Made by a program: the position numbers and the translations under genes | Shown: positions 53,040 through 63,050 of the stretch, in pieces | Position numbering within the stretch: position 1 is the first letter of the stretch | Layout of the letters: each line of letters opens with the position of its first letter | The notes under the pieces: model-generated | What the model was told of the DNA's origin: nothing | The model's database searches: none | The model's input: the letters and a program-made list of their open reading frames with translations, nothing else | NCBI RefSeq assembly: GCF_006503695.1 | Contig: NZ_SBIK01000009.1 | Span: forward strand, 1 to 64,000 | Direction of reading: 5' to 3' | Length of the DNA stretch: 64,000 nt | Origin: Tepidiphilus succinatimandens | GTDB lineage: Bacteria; Pseudomonadota; Gammaproteobacteria; Burkholderiales; Rhodocyclaceae

Positions 53040-54239
53040 ATGAAGAAGAAAACCCGCATTTCCCGCCCGAGCGGCCTGCCGCGCGATGCCGAGCGCCTGT
53101 GCTGGCTCGCCAAGGGGCTGGCCCAGTCGGGCAGCCGCATCGAGGATCGCTATTGGGAACGTCTTCTCAGCGAGACGGTCCGCGCCCTGCTCGAAGCCGG
53201 AGACGAAGCCGCGATCGAGCGCGCGCTCGATCATCTCTATCAGAGCGAGCTGCAGGCCTATGAGGAGCTGAGCGACGTGCTCGACTCGGAGGCCGAGACA
53301 CTGGCCGATTTCGACAAGAGCCATGACCTGGTGCTCGTGGCTGCGCCCGTGCTCGCCTGGTCGCGGTTCCAGATCCCGGCCCGCCCCATTCCCCAGGCGG
53401 TGCGCGAGAACCTGCGCGTGCATCTGGGCGCGCACATCTTCGCCGCCGGGGTGAAGTTCGCCCTCTTCGACTACCTCTTCAGCCCGGACCAGCTGCCCGA
53501 AGGCTTCGTCGCCACGCGGCGCTGGCTGCAGGCCGCGGGCAAGGATGCCCTCGCCGGGCGCGACCATGCCGTCGATCGCGACGCGCTGCCCGAGTCGGCC
53601 GTCTTCCTCTCCGACATCCGCTACGTGCTGGTGGCCGCCGCCGCGCCCAAGGAGGGTCCCATCTTCACCTGGCAGGAAGCGGAGGGCGATCGCGAGTTCG
53701 CCTTCGACCAATGGCGCAAGCAGGCCGGGCCGGTGCTCGCGCAGATCATGCCCGGCTGCGGCACCGAAACGGAATTGCCCGATGCCTACTTCACCGCCTC
53801 GCGCAAGGCGAACCGCGATGCCCGCCCCTTTGCGATCCATGCCGCGATCGCCTTTCTCGCCGCCGAGGCCGACATCGCCGCGAGCCATCTGCGCGCCGTG
53901 ATTGCGCCATGCGAGAGCCAGGGCGAATTCGAATACCGCATCGGACTCGCCCTCAAGCACGGCGGCCAGGTGGTGCACGGTGTGCCGTGGCCCTTGCTCG
54001 GCGCCGACGAGACGGAGGCCGAGGCGCAGCGGCAGATCCAGGAAACCCTCAAGGCGGTGGGCATCCAGGACGTCGTGACGCTGCGCCGTACCCTGCCGCT
54101 CGAATTCTGCGAGGACTGTGGCGCTCCGCTCTTTCCCAATGCCGAGGGGGAGCTGGTGCACGCCGAGCTGCCCGCCCAAGAGGAAGACGAGGGCGACACG
54201 ACCGGCCACACGCCGTCGGGGCCGCGCTACCTGCATTGA
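53040..54239 (+). CDS. DUF2863 family protein
   Basis: A 399-residue soluble protein of a family found mainly in betaproteobacteria; no function is assigned. The N-terminal part is acidic and helical (about 1-95). The C-terminal third has a small zinc-finger-like pair FCEDCG followed by APLFPNAEGE and an acidic, charged tail. It starts 24 bases after ppsR with TTGGAG before the ATG, so it probably shares that transcript, and comEC follows closely. No signal peptide or membrane helix is seen. Confidence 0.88.
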   Translation: MKKKTRISRPSGLPRDAERLCWLAKGLAQSGSRIEDRYWERLLSETVRALLEAGDEAAIERALDHLYQSELQAYEELSDVLDSEAETLADFDKSHDLVLVAAPVLAWSRFQIPARPIPQAVRENLRVHLGAHIFAAGVKFALFDYLFSPDQLPEGFVATRRWLQAAGKDALAGRDHAVDRDALPESAVFLSDIRYVLVAAAAPKEGPIFTWQEAEGDREFAFDQWRKQAGPVLAQIMPGCGTETELPDAYFTASRKANRDARPFAIHAAIAFLAAEADIAASHLRAVIAPCESQGEFEYRIGLALKHGGQVVHGVPWPLLGADETEAEAQRQIQETLKAVGIQDVVTLRRTLPLEFCEDCGAPLFPNAEGELVHAELPAQEEDEGDTTGHTPSGPRYLH

Positions 54240-54257
54240 GCGGCGGGATGCCCAGCC

Positions 54258-56693
54258 GTGATCGTCACGCTCGCGCCCGGCTGGCTGCTCGGCTGCATTG
54301 CGCTGCACCTGCTGCCGGCGCTGCCGGGCCGAGGGGCGTTCGCGGCCCTGTTCCTTGGCGGAGCGCTCGCCTTCGTCCCGGGATGGCGGCGCTGGCGTAA
54401 GGCACCCGAGGCGCCGGATCTTCCCACGCATGGGCTCGTCTTTCTTGCCGCCGTGCTGCTCGCCTTTTCTTCGAGTGGCTGGCGCAGCGCGCTGCGCCTG
54501 GCCGATCGCCTGCCGGAGGCGCTCGCCGAGCGTGAGCTCGTGGTCGAGGGCTACGTGCGCGCCCTGGGGGTGGAACAGAGCTTCGGCCGTTCTTTCGCCT
54601 TTGCCGTCGAGCGCGCACCGGCGGGAGTGCCTTCCGTCCTATGGCTGCTTGCGCCGACGACGCGCAAGGACGTCACCTTGCCCGACGCCTTGTGGCAGCC
54701 CGGTTCGCGCTGGCGGCTGCAGGTCGAGCTGCGCCCGCCGCACGGTCTGGCCGATCCGGGCGTCTTCGATCGCGAATTCTTCTGGTTTTCCCGCGGCATC
54801 GGCGCCACTGGACGGGTGACGGCAGCGCCGACGGCCCTGCCCGGCACCGTGTGGACGCCGCGGGTGGCGCTCGAGCGCTGGCGCGAGGCGGCGCGGCAGC
54901 GGCTCGAACGCACGGGTTCGCACCATGGCGAATGGCTCGCGGCGCTGGCGATCGGCGACATGCGGGGGTTCGACGAAGAAGCCTGGCAAACGATCGCAGC
55001 CACCGGCACGGCCCACCTGGTGAGCATCTCCGGCTTGCACGTGACGCTGGTGGCGGTGCTCGCCGGGGGCATGGCGGCGGCATTGTGGCGGCGCAATCCC
55101 GCCCGGCTGCTGATCTTGCCGGCACGGCCGGCGGGGCTGGCCGCCGGCGTGCTCGCGGCGCTCGCCTATGCGCTTCTCTCGGGCATGGAAGTGCCGACGC
55201 AACGCGCCGTGGTGATGCTGCTGGCGGCAGCCGGCGCGCTCTTCAGCGGCCGTTTCGTCTCCGGCTGGACGGTGCTGATGCTGAGCCTGTGGGCGGTGCT
55301 CGTCTTCGATCCCTGGGCGGTGGGCGCGCCCGGGTTTTGGCTTTCCTTCCTCGCCATGGGGGCGCTCATCGTCTATGGTGCGCCGGCGACGCAAGACACC
55401 GCGGCCGAAGCAAACGCCGCCGAAGAAACCCTGCCGTGGTACCGTCCGCTGCTGTCCTTCGGTCGGAAACTCGTCACAGTGCAATGGCGCCTGACGCTGC
55501 TGCTCGCGCCGGTGGTGCTCGGCTGGTTCGGCAGCGTCGCCGCGCTCGGTACCCTCGCCAACCTGGTGGCCATCCCTTGGGTGAGCTGGGTGGTCACGCC
55601 GCTCGCGCTGCTCGTGCTCGTCTTCCCGGCCGGATTGTTCGTGGTGGCGTTCGATGCGAGCGTGGCCGCGCTCGAGGCGGTACTGCGCTTGTGCGCATCG
55701 CTGCCTGGCGCGACGTTGATCCTGCCGCATCCGCCCTGGCCGCTGGTGCCCGCCGCCACGGCTGCGATTGCCTGGATGCTGCTGCCGCGCGGCACGCCGG
55801 CCCGATCGATCGGTCTCGTCGGAATCGCTTCGATCCTTTTCTGGCAGCCGCCGCGGCCGGGACCGGGGGAGGCGCGCCTCACGGTGCTCGACGTCGGACA
55901 GGGACTCGCGGTACACGTGCAGACCGCCGCGCACGACCTCGTCTTCGACACCGGCCCCCGGCAAGGCGGGTTCGACGCCGGCAGCCGCGTGCTTCTGCCC
56001 TACCTGCGTGCCCAGGGCGTGCGCCGGCTCGACCGCGTGATCCTCTCGCATCCGGACGAGGACCACATTGGCGGTTGGCCCGCGCTCGCGCGGGCGCTGC
56101 CCGCAGCCTCCGTGCGCGCCGGCGGCATGGACGAAGCCCGCCTGGCGGCGCTGCCTCCGCTGGCACTACCCTGCAGCCGCGACGATCGCTGGGAATGGGA
56201 CGGCGTACGCTTTGCCATCCTCCATCCCGACCTTGCCGACCCCTGGAAAGGGCGCGGGGACAACGACGCCTCCTGCGTGCTGCGCGTGGAGGCGGCCGGC
56301 GGGGCGGCGATCGTACCGGGCGACCTGGGGCAGCGCGGCGAACGCCATCTGCTCGCCACCCTGCCGGCGCAGGCGCTGCGCGCCGAGCTCGTCGTGGCCG
56401 GGCACCACGGCAGCAAAACGAGCTCCTCGCCGAAGTGGATCGCCGCCACCGGCGCGCGCCACGTCGTCTACGCCGCTGGTTACCGCAACCGTTTTCACCA
56501 TCCGGACTGCGGCGTGGCCTCGGCCTGGCGGCGGGCCGGGGCGCAGGCGTGGCGCAGCGACCGCGACGGCGCGGTCACGGCCTTCTTCGCGACCGAGGGC
56601 TTGAGCGTGCGAACTCACCGGGCAGAAACGCGGCGCTACTGGTATTCTGTATGGCAAGACCCTTCCTGCGAAGAAGAGGAGCCATCCCCATGA
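54258..56693 (+). CDS. comEC: DNA uptake channel ComEC/Rec2
   Basis: An 811-residue inner-membrane protein that carries single-stranded DNA into the cytoplasm in transformation. An N-terminal DUF4131 domain with membrane helices and a small OB-like loop (about 1-190) precedes the Competence helices domain (about 215-500, with GDMRGFDEEAWQTIAATGTAHLVSISGLH). The C-terminal metallo-beta-lactamase domain (about 535-800) has LSHPDEDHIGGW, the usual HxDxDH-type site, and AGHHGSKTSS. This suggests DNA uptake is possible. Its stop overlaps the downstream hydrolase start (ATGA). Confidence 0.94.
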   Translation: MIVTLAPGWLLGCIALHLLPALPGRGAFAALFLGGALAFVPGWRRWRKAPEAPDLPTHGLVFLAAVLLAFSSSGWRSALRLADRLPEALAERELVVEGYVRALGVEQSFGRSFAFAVERAPAGVPSVLWLLAPTTRKDVTLPDALWQPGSRWRLQVELRPPHGLADPGVFDREFFWFSRGIGATGRVTAAPTALPGTVWTPRVALERWREAARQRLERTGSHHGEWLAALAIGDMRGFDEEAWQTIAATGTAHLVSISGLHVTLVAVLAGGMAAALWRRNPARLLILPARPAGLAAGVLAALAYALLSGMEVPTQRAVVMLLAAAGALFSGRFVSGWTVLMLSLWAVLVFDPWAVGAPGFWLSFLAMGALIVYGAPATQDTAAEANAAEETLPWYRPLLSFGRKLVTVQWRLTLLLAPVVLGWFGSVAALGTLANLVAIPWVSWVVTPLALLVLVFPAGLFVVAFDASVAALEAVLRLCASLPGATLILPHPPWPLVPAATAAIAWMLLPRGTPARSIGLVGIASILFWQPPRPGPGEARLTVLDVGQGLAVHVQTAAHDLVFDTGPRQGGFDAGSRVLLPYLRAQGVRRLDRVILSHPDEDHIGGWPALARALPAASVRAGGMDEARLAALPPLALPCSRDDRWEWDGVRFAILHPDLADPWKGRGDNDASCVLRVEAAGGAAIVPGDLGQRGERHLLATLPAQALRAELVVAGHHGSKTSSSPKWIAATGARHVVYAAGYRNRFHHPDCGVASAWRRAGAQAWRSDRDGAVTAFFATEGLSVRTHRAETRRYWYSVWQDPSCEEEEPSP

Positions 56694-57658
56694 ATCTTGC
56701 TCATTGGATCGAACGCGCCAAGCGCTGGCTTACCGGCGCGCGCCCCACGCCACGCACTTCCGCCGGCGAATCTGCGCCGCGCCACGACGGCCATCCCACC
56801 GAGATGCGCACCGACCACATCATGTGCGTCGGTCCACACGGCATCCATCGCATGGTCTACTACGAATGGGGCGATCCGACCAACCCCAAGGTGCTGCTGT
56901 GCGTGCATGGCCTCACGCGCACCGGGCGCGACTTCGACGAGCTCGCCCGCGCGCTCGCACCCCACTACCGCGTGATCTGCCCCGACGTGGTCGGACGCGG
57001 GCTCTCCGACTGGCTCACGGTCAAGACCGACTACACGATTCCGCTCTACGTCTCGGACCTCTTCACCTTGCTCGGCAAGATCCGCCCCAAGACCCTGCAT
57101 TGGCTCGGCACCTCCATGGGGGGATTGATCGGCATGACGCTCGCCGCCCAGCCCATGAGCCCGATCGACAAACTGGTGCTCAACGACGTCGGTCCCGTGC
57201 TCTCGGCCGCCTCGCTCGAGCGCATCGGGCGCTACGTGGCCGAAACACCGCACTTCGCCACGCTGGAAGAGGCCGAAGCCTACCTGCGGCGCATCCACGC
57301 CCCCTTCGGGCCGCTCACCGACGCGCAATGGCGCCACCTCACCCGGCATTCGGTGCGCCAGGACGTGGACGGGCGCTGGGTGCTGCGCTACGACCCCGGC
57401 ATCGCCGTCCCTTTCCAGACGCAGCCGGCGCTCGACGTCGACCTCTGGGCACTCTGGGACGCCATCCGCTGTCCCACCCTGGTGCTGCGCGGCGCCGAAT
57501 CGGATCTGCTCACGCGCGAGACCGCCGAGGAAATGACCCGCCGCGGCCCGTGCGCCAAGCTGGTCGAGATCCCCGGCGTCGGCCATGCTCCGGCGCTGAT
57601 GGACCCGCAGCAGATCGCCGTCGTGCGCGATTTCCTGCTCGATCGCTCCTCACCCTGA
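56690..57658 (+). CDS. Alpha/beta hydrolase coupled to comEC
   Basis: A 322-residue alpha/beta-hydrolase-fold protein. Recognisable features are the oxyanion strand LLCVHGLTRTGRDFDELARAL, the nucleophile elbow GTSMGGLIGM (Ser), an acid in the LRGAESDLL segment, and the catalytic His in GVGHAPALMDP. An N-terminal tail of about 45 residues precedes the fold. The substrate is unknown. The start is fixed by the ATGA overlap with comEC and by GAGGAG; DUF2062 follows 7 bases later. Confidence 0.88.
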   Translation: MNLAHWIERAKRWLTGARPTPRTSAGESAPRHDGHPTEMRTDHIMCVGPHGIHRMVYYEWGDPTNPKVLLCVHGLTRTGRDFDELARALAPHYRVICPDVVGRGLSDWLTVKTDYTIPLYVSDLFTLLGKIRPKTLHWLGTSMGGLIGMTLAAQPMSPIDKLVLNDVGPVLSAASLERIGRYVAETPHFATLEEAEAYLRRIHAPFGPLTDAQWRHLTRHSVRQDVDGRWVLRYDPGIAVPFQTQPALDVDLWALWDAIRCPTLVLRGAESDLLTRETAEEMTRRGPCAKLVEIPGVGHAPALMDPQQIAVVRDFLLDRSSP

Positions 57659-57665
57659 GGCTCCC

Positions 57666-58235
57666 ATGCGCCGCTGGTTCAAACGCATTCTGCCCAATCA
57701 CGAAGTCGTACGCGACAACCGCTGGCTGAGACCGTTTCGCAACACCCTGCTCCACCCGCGCCTATGGCACATCAACCGCCGCTCGGTATCGGCGGGTGTG
57801 GCCATCGGCCTGTGGTGCGGTCTCATCCCCGGGCCGTTCCAGATGCTCACGGCCGCGCTCCTGTGCGTGCTCTTTCGCGCCAATCTACCGGTTGCCGTAT
57901 TCACCACCCTCTATACGAACCCCCTCACCATCCCGGTCATCTATTTCGTCGCCTACCAGATCGGCAGTTTTCTGCTCGGACGAGAAAACGGCGGCTTTCA
58001 GCCCGCGCCCGAATGGGGTGAGCAAAGCCTGAGAGAATGGATGGATCAGGCGTTCGCCTGGGTGGCCTCCTTGGGGACGCCGCTCTTTCTCGGCCTCTTC
58101 GTGCTGGCAAGCACGCTTGCCATTGCAGGCTATTTCCTCGTGCGCGCCTGGTGGCGATGGCATCTCGTGCACCAGTGGCGCCGGCGTCGGAGCCGACGTC
58201 GCATGGCGACGACTTCCCTTGCACCTAAAAAGTAG
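57666..58235 (+). CDS. DUF2062 membrane protein
   Basis: A 189-residue protein with about three to four hydrophobic segments (around 45-80, 85-105 and 130-160) and the family motif SVSAGVAIGLWCGLIPGPFQM. The N-terminus is basic and the C-terminus is a lysine/arginine-rich tail. Function unknown. It is the last gene of a plus-strand run from ppsR and ends 24 bases before the convergent lolD. Confidence 0.88.
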   Translation: MRRWFKRILPNHEVVRDNRWLRPFRNTLLHPRLWHINRRSVSAGVAIGLWCGLIPGPFQMLTAALLCVLFRANLPVAVFTTLYTNPLTIPVIYFVAYQIGSFLLGRENGGFQPAPEWGEQSLREWMDQAFAWVASLGTPLFLGLFVLASTLAIAGYFLVRAWWRWHLVHQWRRRRSRRRMATTSLAPKK

Positions 58236-58259
58236 CAGGGATGAGCTGACATCACTACA

Positions 58260-58964
58260 TCATACTGCTACCAGCCGCCCCGCTTCCAGCACGAGCCGGC
58301 GGTCGAGCCGGGAGGCGAGCCGCTCGTCGTGGGTGACGACCACGAGCGCCATGCCGCGCGTGCGGGTGAGCGAGAGCAGCAATTCGAAGACGCGCTCGGC
58401 GTTCGCCCGGTCGAGGTTGCCGGTGGGTTCGTCGGCGAGCAGGCAGGGCGGCTCGGTGACGAGCGCCCGGGCGATCGCCACGCGCTGGCGCTCCCCGCCC
58501 GAGAGCTGGGACGGGAAGTGCGCCAGCCGCGCTTCCAGCCCCACCTCGGTCAGCAGCGCCCGCGCTCGCTCCAGCGCCTCGGCCCTGGGCCGGCGCCGGA
58601 TCATCCACGGCAGCGCCACGTTCTCGAGCGCAGTGAATTCTGGCAGCAGATGGTGGAACTGATAGACGAAGCCGAGCATGGCGTTGCGCAGCCGGCCGCG
58701 GGCGGCTTCGTCGAGCGCGAACACCGCCTGCCCCGACCAGCCCACTTCGCCGCTACTGGGCCGGTCGAGCCCGCCCAGCAGGTGCAGCAAGGTGCTCTTG
58801 CCCGAACCGGAAGCCCCGACGATGGCCACACGCTCGCCGGCCATCACCGTCAGATCCACGCCGTCGAGGATGGTGAGCGGCGCGCCCGCGTCGAGGTATA
58901 CCTTGCTCAGCGCCCGCGCCTCCAGTACCGGCGTTTCGGCCCCCCTGGCCGTCGTCTCACTCAT
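58260..58964 (-). CDS. lolD: Lipoprotein-releasing ABC ATPase LolD
   Basis: A 234-residue ATPase of the LolCDE complex that frees outer-membrane lipoproteins from the inner membrane. Walker [10 protein letters not shown], signature [15 protein letters not shown] and Walker [13 protein letters not shown] are intact. It overlaps the 3' end of lolC by 8 bases, with GAGG inside lolC as ribosome site. No second permease (lolE) is present, so a LolC/LolF-type homodimer is likely. Confidence 0.94.
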   Translation of the reverse strand: MSETTARGAETPVLEARALSKVYLDAGAPLTILDGVDLTVMAGERVAIVGASGSGKSTLLHLLGGLDRPSSGEVGWSGQAVFALDEAARGRLRNAMLGFVYQFHHLLPEFTALENVALPWMIRRRPRAEALERARALLTEVGLEARLAHFPSQLSGGERQRVAIARALVTEPPCLLADEPTGNLDRANAERVFELLLSLTRTRGMALVVVTHDERLASRLDRRLVLEAGRLVAV

Positions 58965-60207
58965 GGCGCAGCGCCTCGGCTGGCTGCAGGCGCGAAGCGC
59001 GCCAGCTGGGATAGAGGGTGGCGAGCAGCGTGAGCACGAACGAGCCGGTGAGCACGCGCAGCACGTCGGCAGCGAGCACCTTCGAGGGTAGCTCGCTCAG
59101 GAAATAGATCTCCTTGTTCCACAGGGTCGCCCCGGTGAGATGCTCCAGCGCCGGCACCACCACGTCGAGGTGATGGGCGATCGTCAGCCCCAGCGCGAGC
59201 CCCGCCGCCAGCCCCAGCACGCCGATGGTGGTGCCCTGCACGACGAAGATCCCCATGATGGAAGCCGGGCTCGCGCCCAGGGTGCGCAGAATGGCGATGT
59301 CGGCGGTCTTGTCCTGCACTGCCATCACCAGCGTGGAGACGATGTTGAACGCGGCCACCGCCACGATGAGAAAGAGGATGAGCGTCATCATGGTCTTCTC
59401 CAGCTGCACGGCGCGGAAGAAATTGGCATGCGTCTGCGTCCAGTCGCGCAGCCACAGGCCGGCGGGCAGCGTCGGGGCGAGTTGGCGCACCACAGCCGGG
59501 GCGGCGAAGAGGTCGCGCACTTTCAGGCGCACCCCCGAGACCGCCTCTCCGTAGCGATAGAGCGCCTGGGCATCGCGCAGATGCACCAGCACCAGACCCG
59601 AATCGTATTCATACATCCCCGATTCGAAGAGTCCGACCACGCGGAAGGCGCGCACCCGTGGCATGACACCGGCCAGCGTGGCCGTGGCCGTGGGTGCGAT
59701 CAGCGTTACTTCGTCCCCCAGACCCACGGCCAGGCGCCGCGCCAGATCCGTGCCCAGCACGATCCCGTAGGAATGCGGCTGCAAGGCCTCCAGGCTGCCG
59801 GCGCGCAAATAGTCGGCGAACTGTGCGACGCCGCGCTCGAGCGAGGGCTCGATGCCCCGCACCCCCACGCCCTGCACGCGGCCGTTGCCGCTCACCATCG
59901 CCTGTTCCTGGATGAAGGGCGCGGCGCCGAGTACCTCCGGATGCCGTCGCACCCGGTCGAGCACCGCCGGCCATTCTTCGAGCATGCCACTCTGGGCCGT
60001 GACCTCGATGTGCGAGGCCACCCCCAGGATGCGATGGCGCAGTTCGTCCTGAAAGCCGTTCATCACCGACAACACCACGATGAGGGCGGCCACGCCCAGC
60101 ATCAGGCCCAGCATGGAGACCAGCGAGATGAACGACACAAAGGCGTTGCGCCCGCGCGTGCCGCGTTGCCGGCGGGTATAGCGCCAGCCGATGAACCATT
60201 CGTACAT
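58957..60207 (-). CDS. lolC: Lipoprotein-releasing permease LolC/LolE
   Basis: A 416-residue permease with one N-terminal and three C-terminal transmembrane helices around a large periplasmic MacB-like domain (about 50-260). The opening [15 protein letters not shown], the first helix [30 protein letters not shown] and the C-terminal [19 protein letters not shown] are typical. It works with the overlapping lolD. Only one permease gene is present. AAAGGG precedes the ATG. Confidence 0.94.
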   Translation of the reverse strand: MYEWFIGWRYTRRQRGTRGRNAFVSFISLVSMLGLMLGVAALIVVLSVMNGFQDELRHRILGVASHIEVTAQSGMLEEWPAVLDRVRRHPEVLGAAPFIQEQAMVSGNGRVQGVGVRGIEPSLERGVAQFADYLRAGSLEALQPHSYGIVLGTDLARRLAVGLGDEVTLIAPTATATLAGVMPRVRAFRVVGLFESGMYEYDSGLVLVHLRDAQALYRYGEAVSGVRLKVRDLFAAPAVVRQLAPTLPAGLWLRDWTQTHANFFRAVQLEKTMMTLILFLIVAVAAFNIVSTLVMAVQDKTADIAILRTLGASPASIMGIFVVQGTTIGVLGLAAGLALGLTIAHHLDVVVPALEHLTGATLWNKEIYFLSELPSKVLAADVLRVLTGSFVLTLLATLYPSWRASRLQPAEALRHE

Positions 60208-60246
60208 CGTCCCTTTTCCGTTTTCCGTGGCGTGCGCCGTCGACGG

Positions 60247-60252
60247 TACAAT
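60247..60252 (+). promoter_or_regulatory. Candidate -10 box next to the rpfE-like start
   Basis: TACAAT ends only 6 bases before the ATG at 60259. If used, transcription would begin at or beside the start codon, giving a leaderless message. No strong -35 box is visible. Confidence 0.3.
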
Positions 60253-60258
60253 CGCCGC

Positions 60259-61296
60259 ATGAGTCCGACCGTCGTCCTCCCCGGCCTGCTCTGGCCCAAC
60301 GCCGGCGCGCACGGCCTGCTCGACGGCCTCCCGCAGCCCACGCTCGAACGATGGCTCGCCGTGGGCGCCTGCCGTCGCGAATCGCCGCGATCATACCGCG
60401 AAACGCTCGCCGCCGTGCTGGGACCGGCGCCGGCGCCGCTGGCCGAACTGCGCCGCCGCGGTGAAGAAGAGAAAGCGCCGCCTGCCGCCGGAGGGTCCCT
60501 GCTGTGCGCCGACCCAGTGATGCTGACGCTCGCACGCGACCGCATCGTCGTCACCGAACCGGGCGAAGCCGGGCTGAGCCCCGAAGAAGCCGCTGCCCTC
60601 GCTCCGGCCCTCTCCGCCTGGCTCACGCAGATCGCTCCGGACTGGATCCTCGGGTTCGATTTCGTTGCGCCGCAGCGCGGCTACCTGCGGCTCGCCGCTC
60701 CCGTCGAGGGCGTGCGCTTCGCCCCGCTCGACGAAGCCTCCGGCCGCTCGCTCGACGCCCTCTTGCCCCAAGGGGAAGACGCCCGGCGCTGGCGGCGGCT
60801 GATGAACGAGCTGCAAATCTGGCTGCACGCCCACCCCATCAATGCCGAGCGCCGCCGCCGGGGATGGCCCACCGTCGATTCGCTGTGGCTCTGGGGCAAC
60901 GAACGGCCGGCGGCGAACGCCGTCCCTCCCCGCCGCGTGCTGGGAGCACGCACGCTCGATCCGCTTGCGCGCGGCTGGGCGGGCGCCGCTGGCCACGACC
61001 TCGTACTCGCCGAGCGCGATGCGGGCCAGGAATTCGACGTGGCGCTCCTCGATGCCGCCGAGAACCCCTGCCGCCGGCTCGATCTCACCGGCTGGCGCAC
61101 GGTCCTCGCCGCCCTCGAGCGCGACTGGCTCGCCGCGCTCGATGCCCGCCTGCCACGCCTTTCGCTCTTGCTGCCGGGCGACAAGGCGAGCCTGCGCCTG
61201 GAGATCACCCCATGGCGCCGCCGTCTCGCACCCCTGAGCCGCCTTGTTCGCCGCCCGCGCACACTCGCGCGGCTGCTGGAGGAAACCGCCCCATGA
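60259..61296 (+). CDS. RpfE-like protein of unknown function upstream of recJ
   Basis: A 345-residue protein related to the cofactor-independent phosphoglycerate mutase superfamily branch called RpfE in Xanthomonas, where it likewise sits beside recJ. Visible segments are GLLWPNAGAHGLLDGLPQPTLERWLA, a WPTVDSLWLWGNERP motif, and the C-terminal LPGDKASLRLEITPWRRR. Enzymatic activity is unproven. No Shine-Dalgarno is seen; the stop overlaps recJ (ATGA). It is divergent from lolC across 51 bases. Confidence 0.85.
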   Translation: MSPTVVLPGLLWPNAGAHGLLDGLPQPTLERWLAVGACRRESPRSYRETLAAVLGPAPAPLAELRRRGEEEKAPPAAGGSLLCADPVMLTLARDRIVVTEPGEAGLSPEEAAALAPALSAWLTQIAPDWILGFDFVAPQRGYLRLAAPVEGVRFAPLDEASGRSLDALLPQGEDARRWRRLMNELQIWLHAHPINAERRRRGWPTVDSLWLWGNERPAANAVPPRRVLGARTLDPLARGWAGAAGHDLVLAERDAGQEFDVALLDAAENPCRRLDLTGWRTVLAALERDWLAALDARLPRLSLLLPGDKASLRLEITPWRRRLAPLSRLVRRPRTLARLLEETAP

Positions 61297-63011
61297 CCCC
61301 TCGCCCCATCGTCCGCTCCACGCCTCGCCGCGCCCTGGAGCGGCTGCTCGCAGCCGGCATCGACCCCTTGCTCGCGCGCCTCTACGCCGCCCGCGGCATC
61401 GAGCACCCCGCCGAGACCGACACGGCGCTCGCGCGCCTCTTGCCCCCCGAGGCGATGAAAGGCACGCGCGAGGCGGCAGAGCTCTTGGCCGAGGCGATCG
61501 ACGCGCAGGCGCGCATCGTAGTCATCGGCGACTACGACTGCGACGGCGCCACTGCCACCGCCGTGGCGGTGCGTGCCCTGCGCGCCATGGGGGCGCACGT
61601 CGATTTTCTCGTGCCCAACCGCTTCACCTATGGCTACGGGCTCTCGCCCGAGATCGTGGCGCTCGCGGCCGAACGCTTCGCGCCGGACGTGCTCATCACC
61701 GTCGATAATGGCATCGCCAGCGTCGAAGGGGCCGCGGCCGCCCGCGCGCTCGGCATGAGCCTCGTCATCACCGATCACCATCTTCCCGGCGACGTCCTCC
61801 CCGAGGCCGATGCCATCGTCAACCCGAATCAGCCCGGCTGCGACTTCCCCAGCAAGGCGATCGCCGGCGTGGGCGTCGTCTTCTACGTGATGCTGGCGCT
61901 GCGCGCCGAGCTGCGCCGCCGCGGCACCTTCTCCACCCGCCCCGAACCCAATCTCGCTCAACTGCTCGATCTCGTCGCTCTGGGGACGGTCGCCGACGTC
62001 GTACGGCTCGATCACAACAACCGCATTCTGGTGGCCCAGGGGCTGGCGCGCATCCGCGCCGGCCGGATGCAGCCGGGCATACGCGCCCTCTTCCAGGTGG
62101 CCAGGCGCGATCCCGCCCGCGCCACCGCCCAGGACCTGGGATTCTTCCTCGGCCCCCGCCTCAACGCCGCCGGGCGGCTGGAAGACATGAGCCTGGGCAT
62201 CGCCTGCCTCATCGAAGACGACCCAAGCCGCGCATTGGAACTCGCGCAGCGGCTCGAGGACATCAACCGCGAACGGCGCGGGATCGAAGCGCAGATGCGC
62301 GAGCAGGCCGAACTCGCGCTCGATGCCCTCACGCTCGAGGGGCGCGCCACGCTCACGCTCTTTCATCCCGAATGGCACCAGGGCGTGATCGGCATCGTCG
62401 CCGGACGCATCAAGGAGCGCCACCATCGCCCCGTCTTCGCCTTCGCCCCGGGCGATGAAGATCTGCTCAAGGGCTCCGGCCGTTCCGTGCCCGGGCTGCA
62501 CCTGCGCGATGCGCTCGACTGGATCAGCAAGAAACACCCGGGGCTCTTGCTGCGCTTCGGCGGGCACGCCATGGCCGCTGGCGTGACGCTGCGCGCCGCC
62601 GACCTCGCCCGCTTCGAGCAGGCTTTCGAAGAGGCGGCGCAGACGATCGGCACCGAGGCGCTGGGCGTGGCGGAGCTGCCCACCGACGGCTCGCTCCCCC
62701 TCGAAGCGCTCACGCTCACCACCGTCGGCCGGCTCGAGGGCGAAGTCTGGGGACAGGGCTTTCCCGCCCCCCTCTTTCTCGACACCTTCACCGTGCTCGA
62801 GCAGCGCCTCCTCAAGGAAGCGCACCTGCAGCTCAAGCTGCACCGCGACCGCCAGCCGTGCGAGGCGATTTTCTTCGGCCATGCCGAACCGCTGCCGGCC
62901 CAGGTCGAACTCGCCTACCGGCCGGTACGCGACGCCTGGAACGGCGTCGAGCGCTTGCGGTTGCAGATCGAACTCGCCCGCCCGGCCGGGGTCGAACCGG
63001 ACAGCGTATAA
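61293..63011 (+). CDS. recJ: Single-stranded-DNA-specific exonuclease RecJ
   Basis: A 572-residue DHH-superfamily 5'-3' exonuclease used in recombination and mismatch repair. Motif I is [13 protein letters not shown], motif [12 protein letters not shown], the DHH motif is TDHHLPG, and motif IV lies near GTVADVV. A DHHA1 domain with GRSVPGLHL and GGHAMAAG and an OB-fold C-terminus follow. E. coli RecJ has 577 residues. The start is fixed by the ATGA overlap with the rpfE-like gene. GGAGG lies 8 bases upstream. Confidence 0.97.
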   Translation: MTPRPIVRSTPRRALERLLAAGIDPLLARLYAARGIEHPAETDTALARLLPPEAMKGTREAAELLAEAIDAQARIVVIGDYDCDGATATAVAVRALRAMGAHVDFLVPNRFTYGYGLSPEIVALAAERFAPDVLITVDNGIASVEGAAAARALGMSLVITDHHLPGDVLPEADAIVNPNQPGCDFPSKAIAGVGVVFYVMLALRAELRRRGTFSTRPEPNLAQLLDLVALGTVADVVRLDHNNRILVAQGLARIRAGRMQPGIRALFQVARRDPARATAQDLGFFLGPRLNAAGRLEDMSLGIACLIEDDPSRALELAQRLEDINRERRGIEAQMREQAELALDALTLEGRATLTLFHPEWHQGVIGIVAGRIKERHHRPVFAFAPGDEDLLKGSGRSVPGLHLRDALDWISKKHPGLLLRFGGHAMAAGVTLRAADLARFEQAFEEAAQTIGTEALGVAELPTDGSLPLEALTLTTVGRLEGEVWGQGFPAPLFLDTFTVLEQRLLKEAHLQLKLHRDRQPCEAIFFGHAEPLPAQVELAYRPVRDAWNGVERLRLQIELARPAGVEPDSV

Positions 63012-63012
63012 T
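63007..63012 (+). promoter_or_regulatory. Candidate -10 box for prfB
   Basis: A perfect TATAAT overlapping the recJ stop codon, 39 bases before the prfB ATG. No good -35 box is seen at the normal spacing, so it may be weak. Confidence 0.4.
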
Positions 63013-63050
63013 TCCCGAGCAAAATTTTCAACCATTTTTCAGGAGCAACG

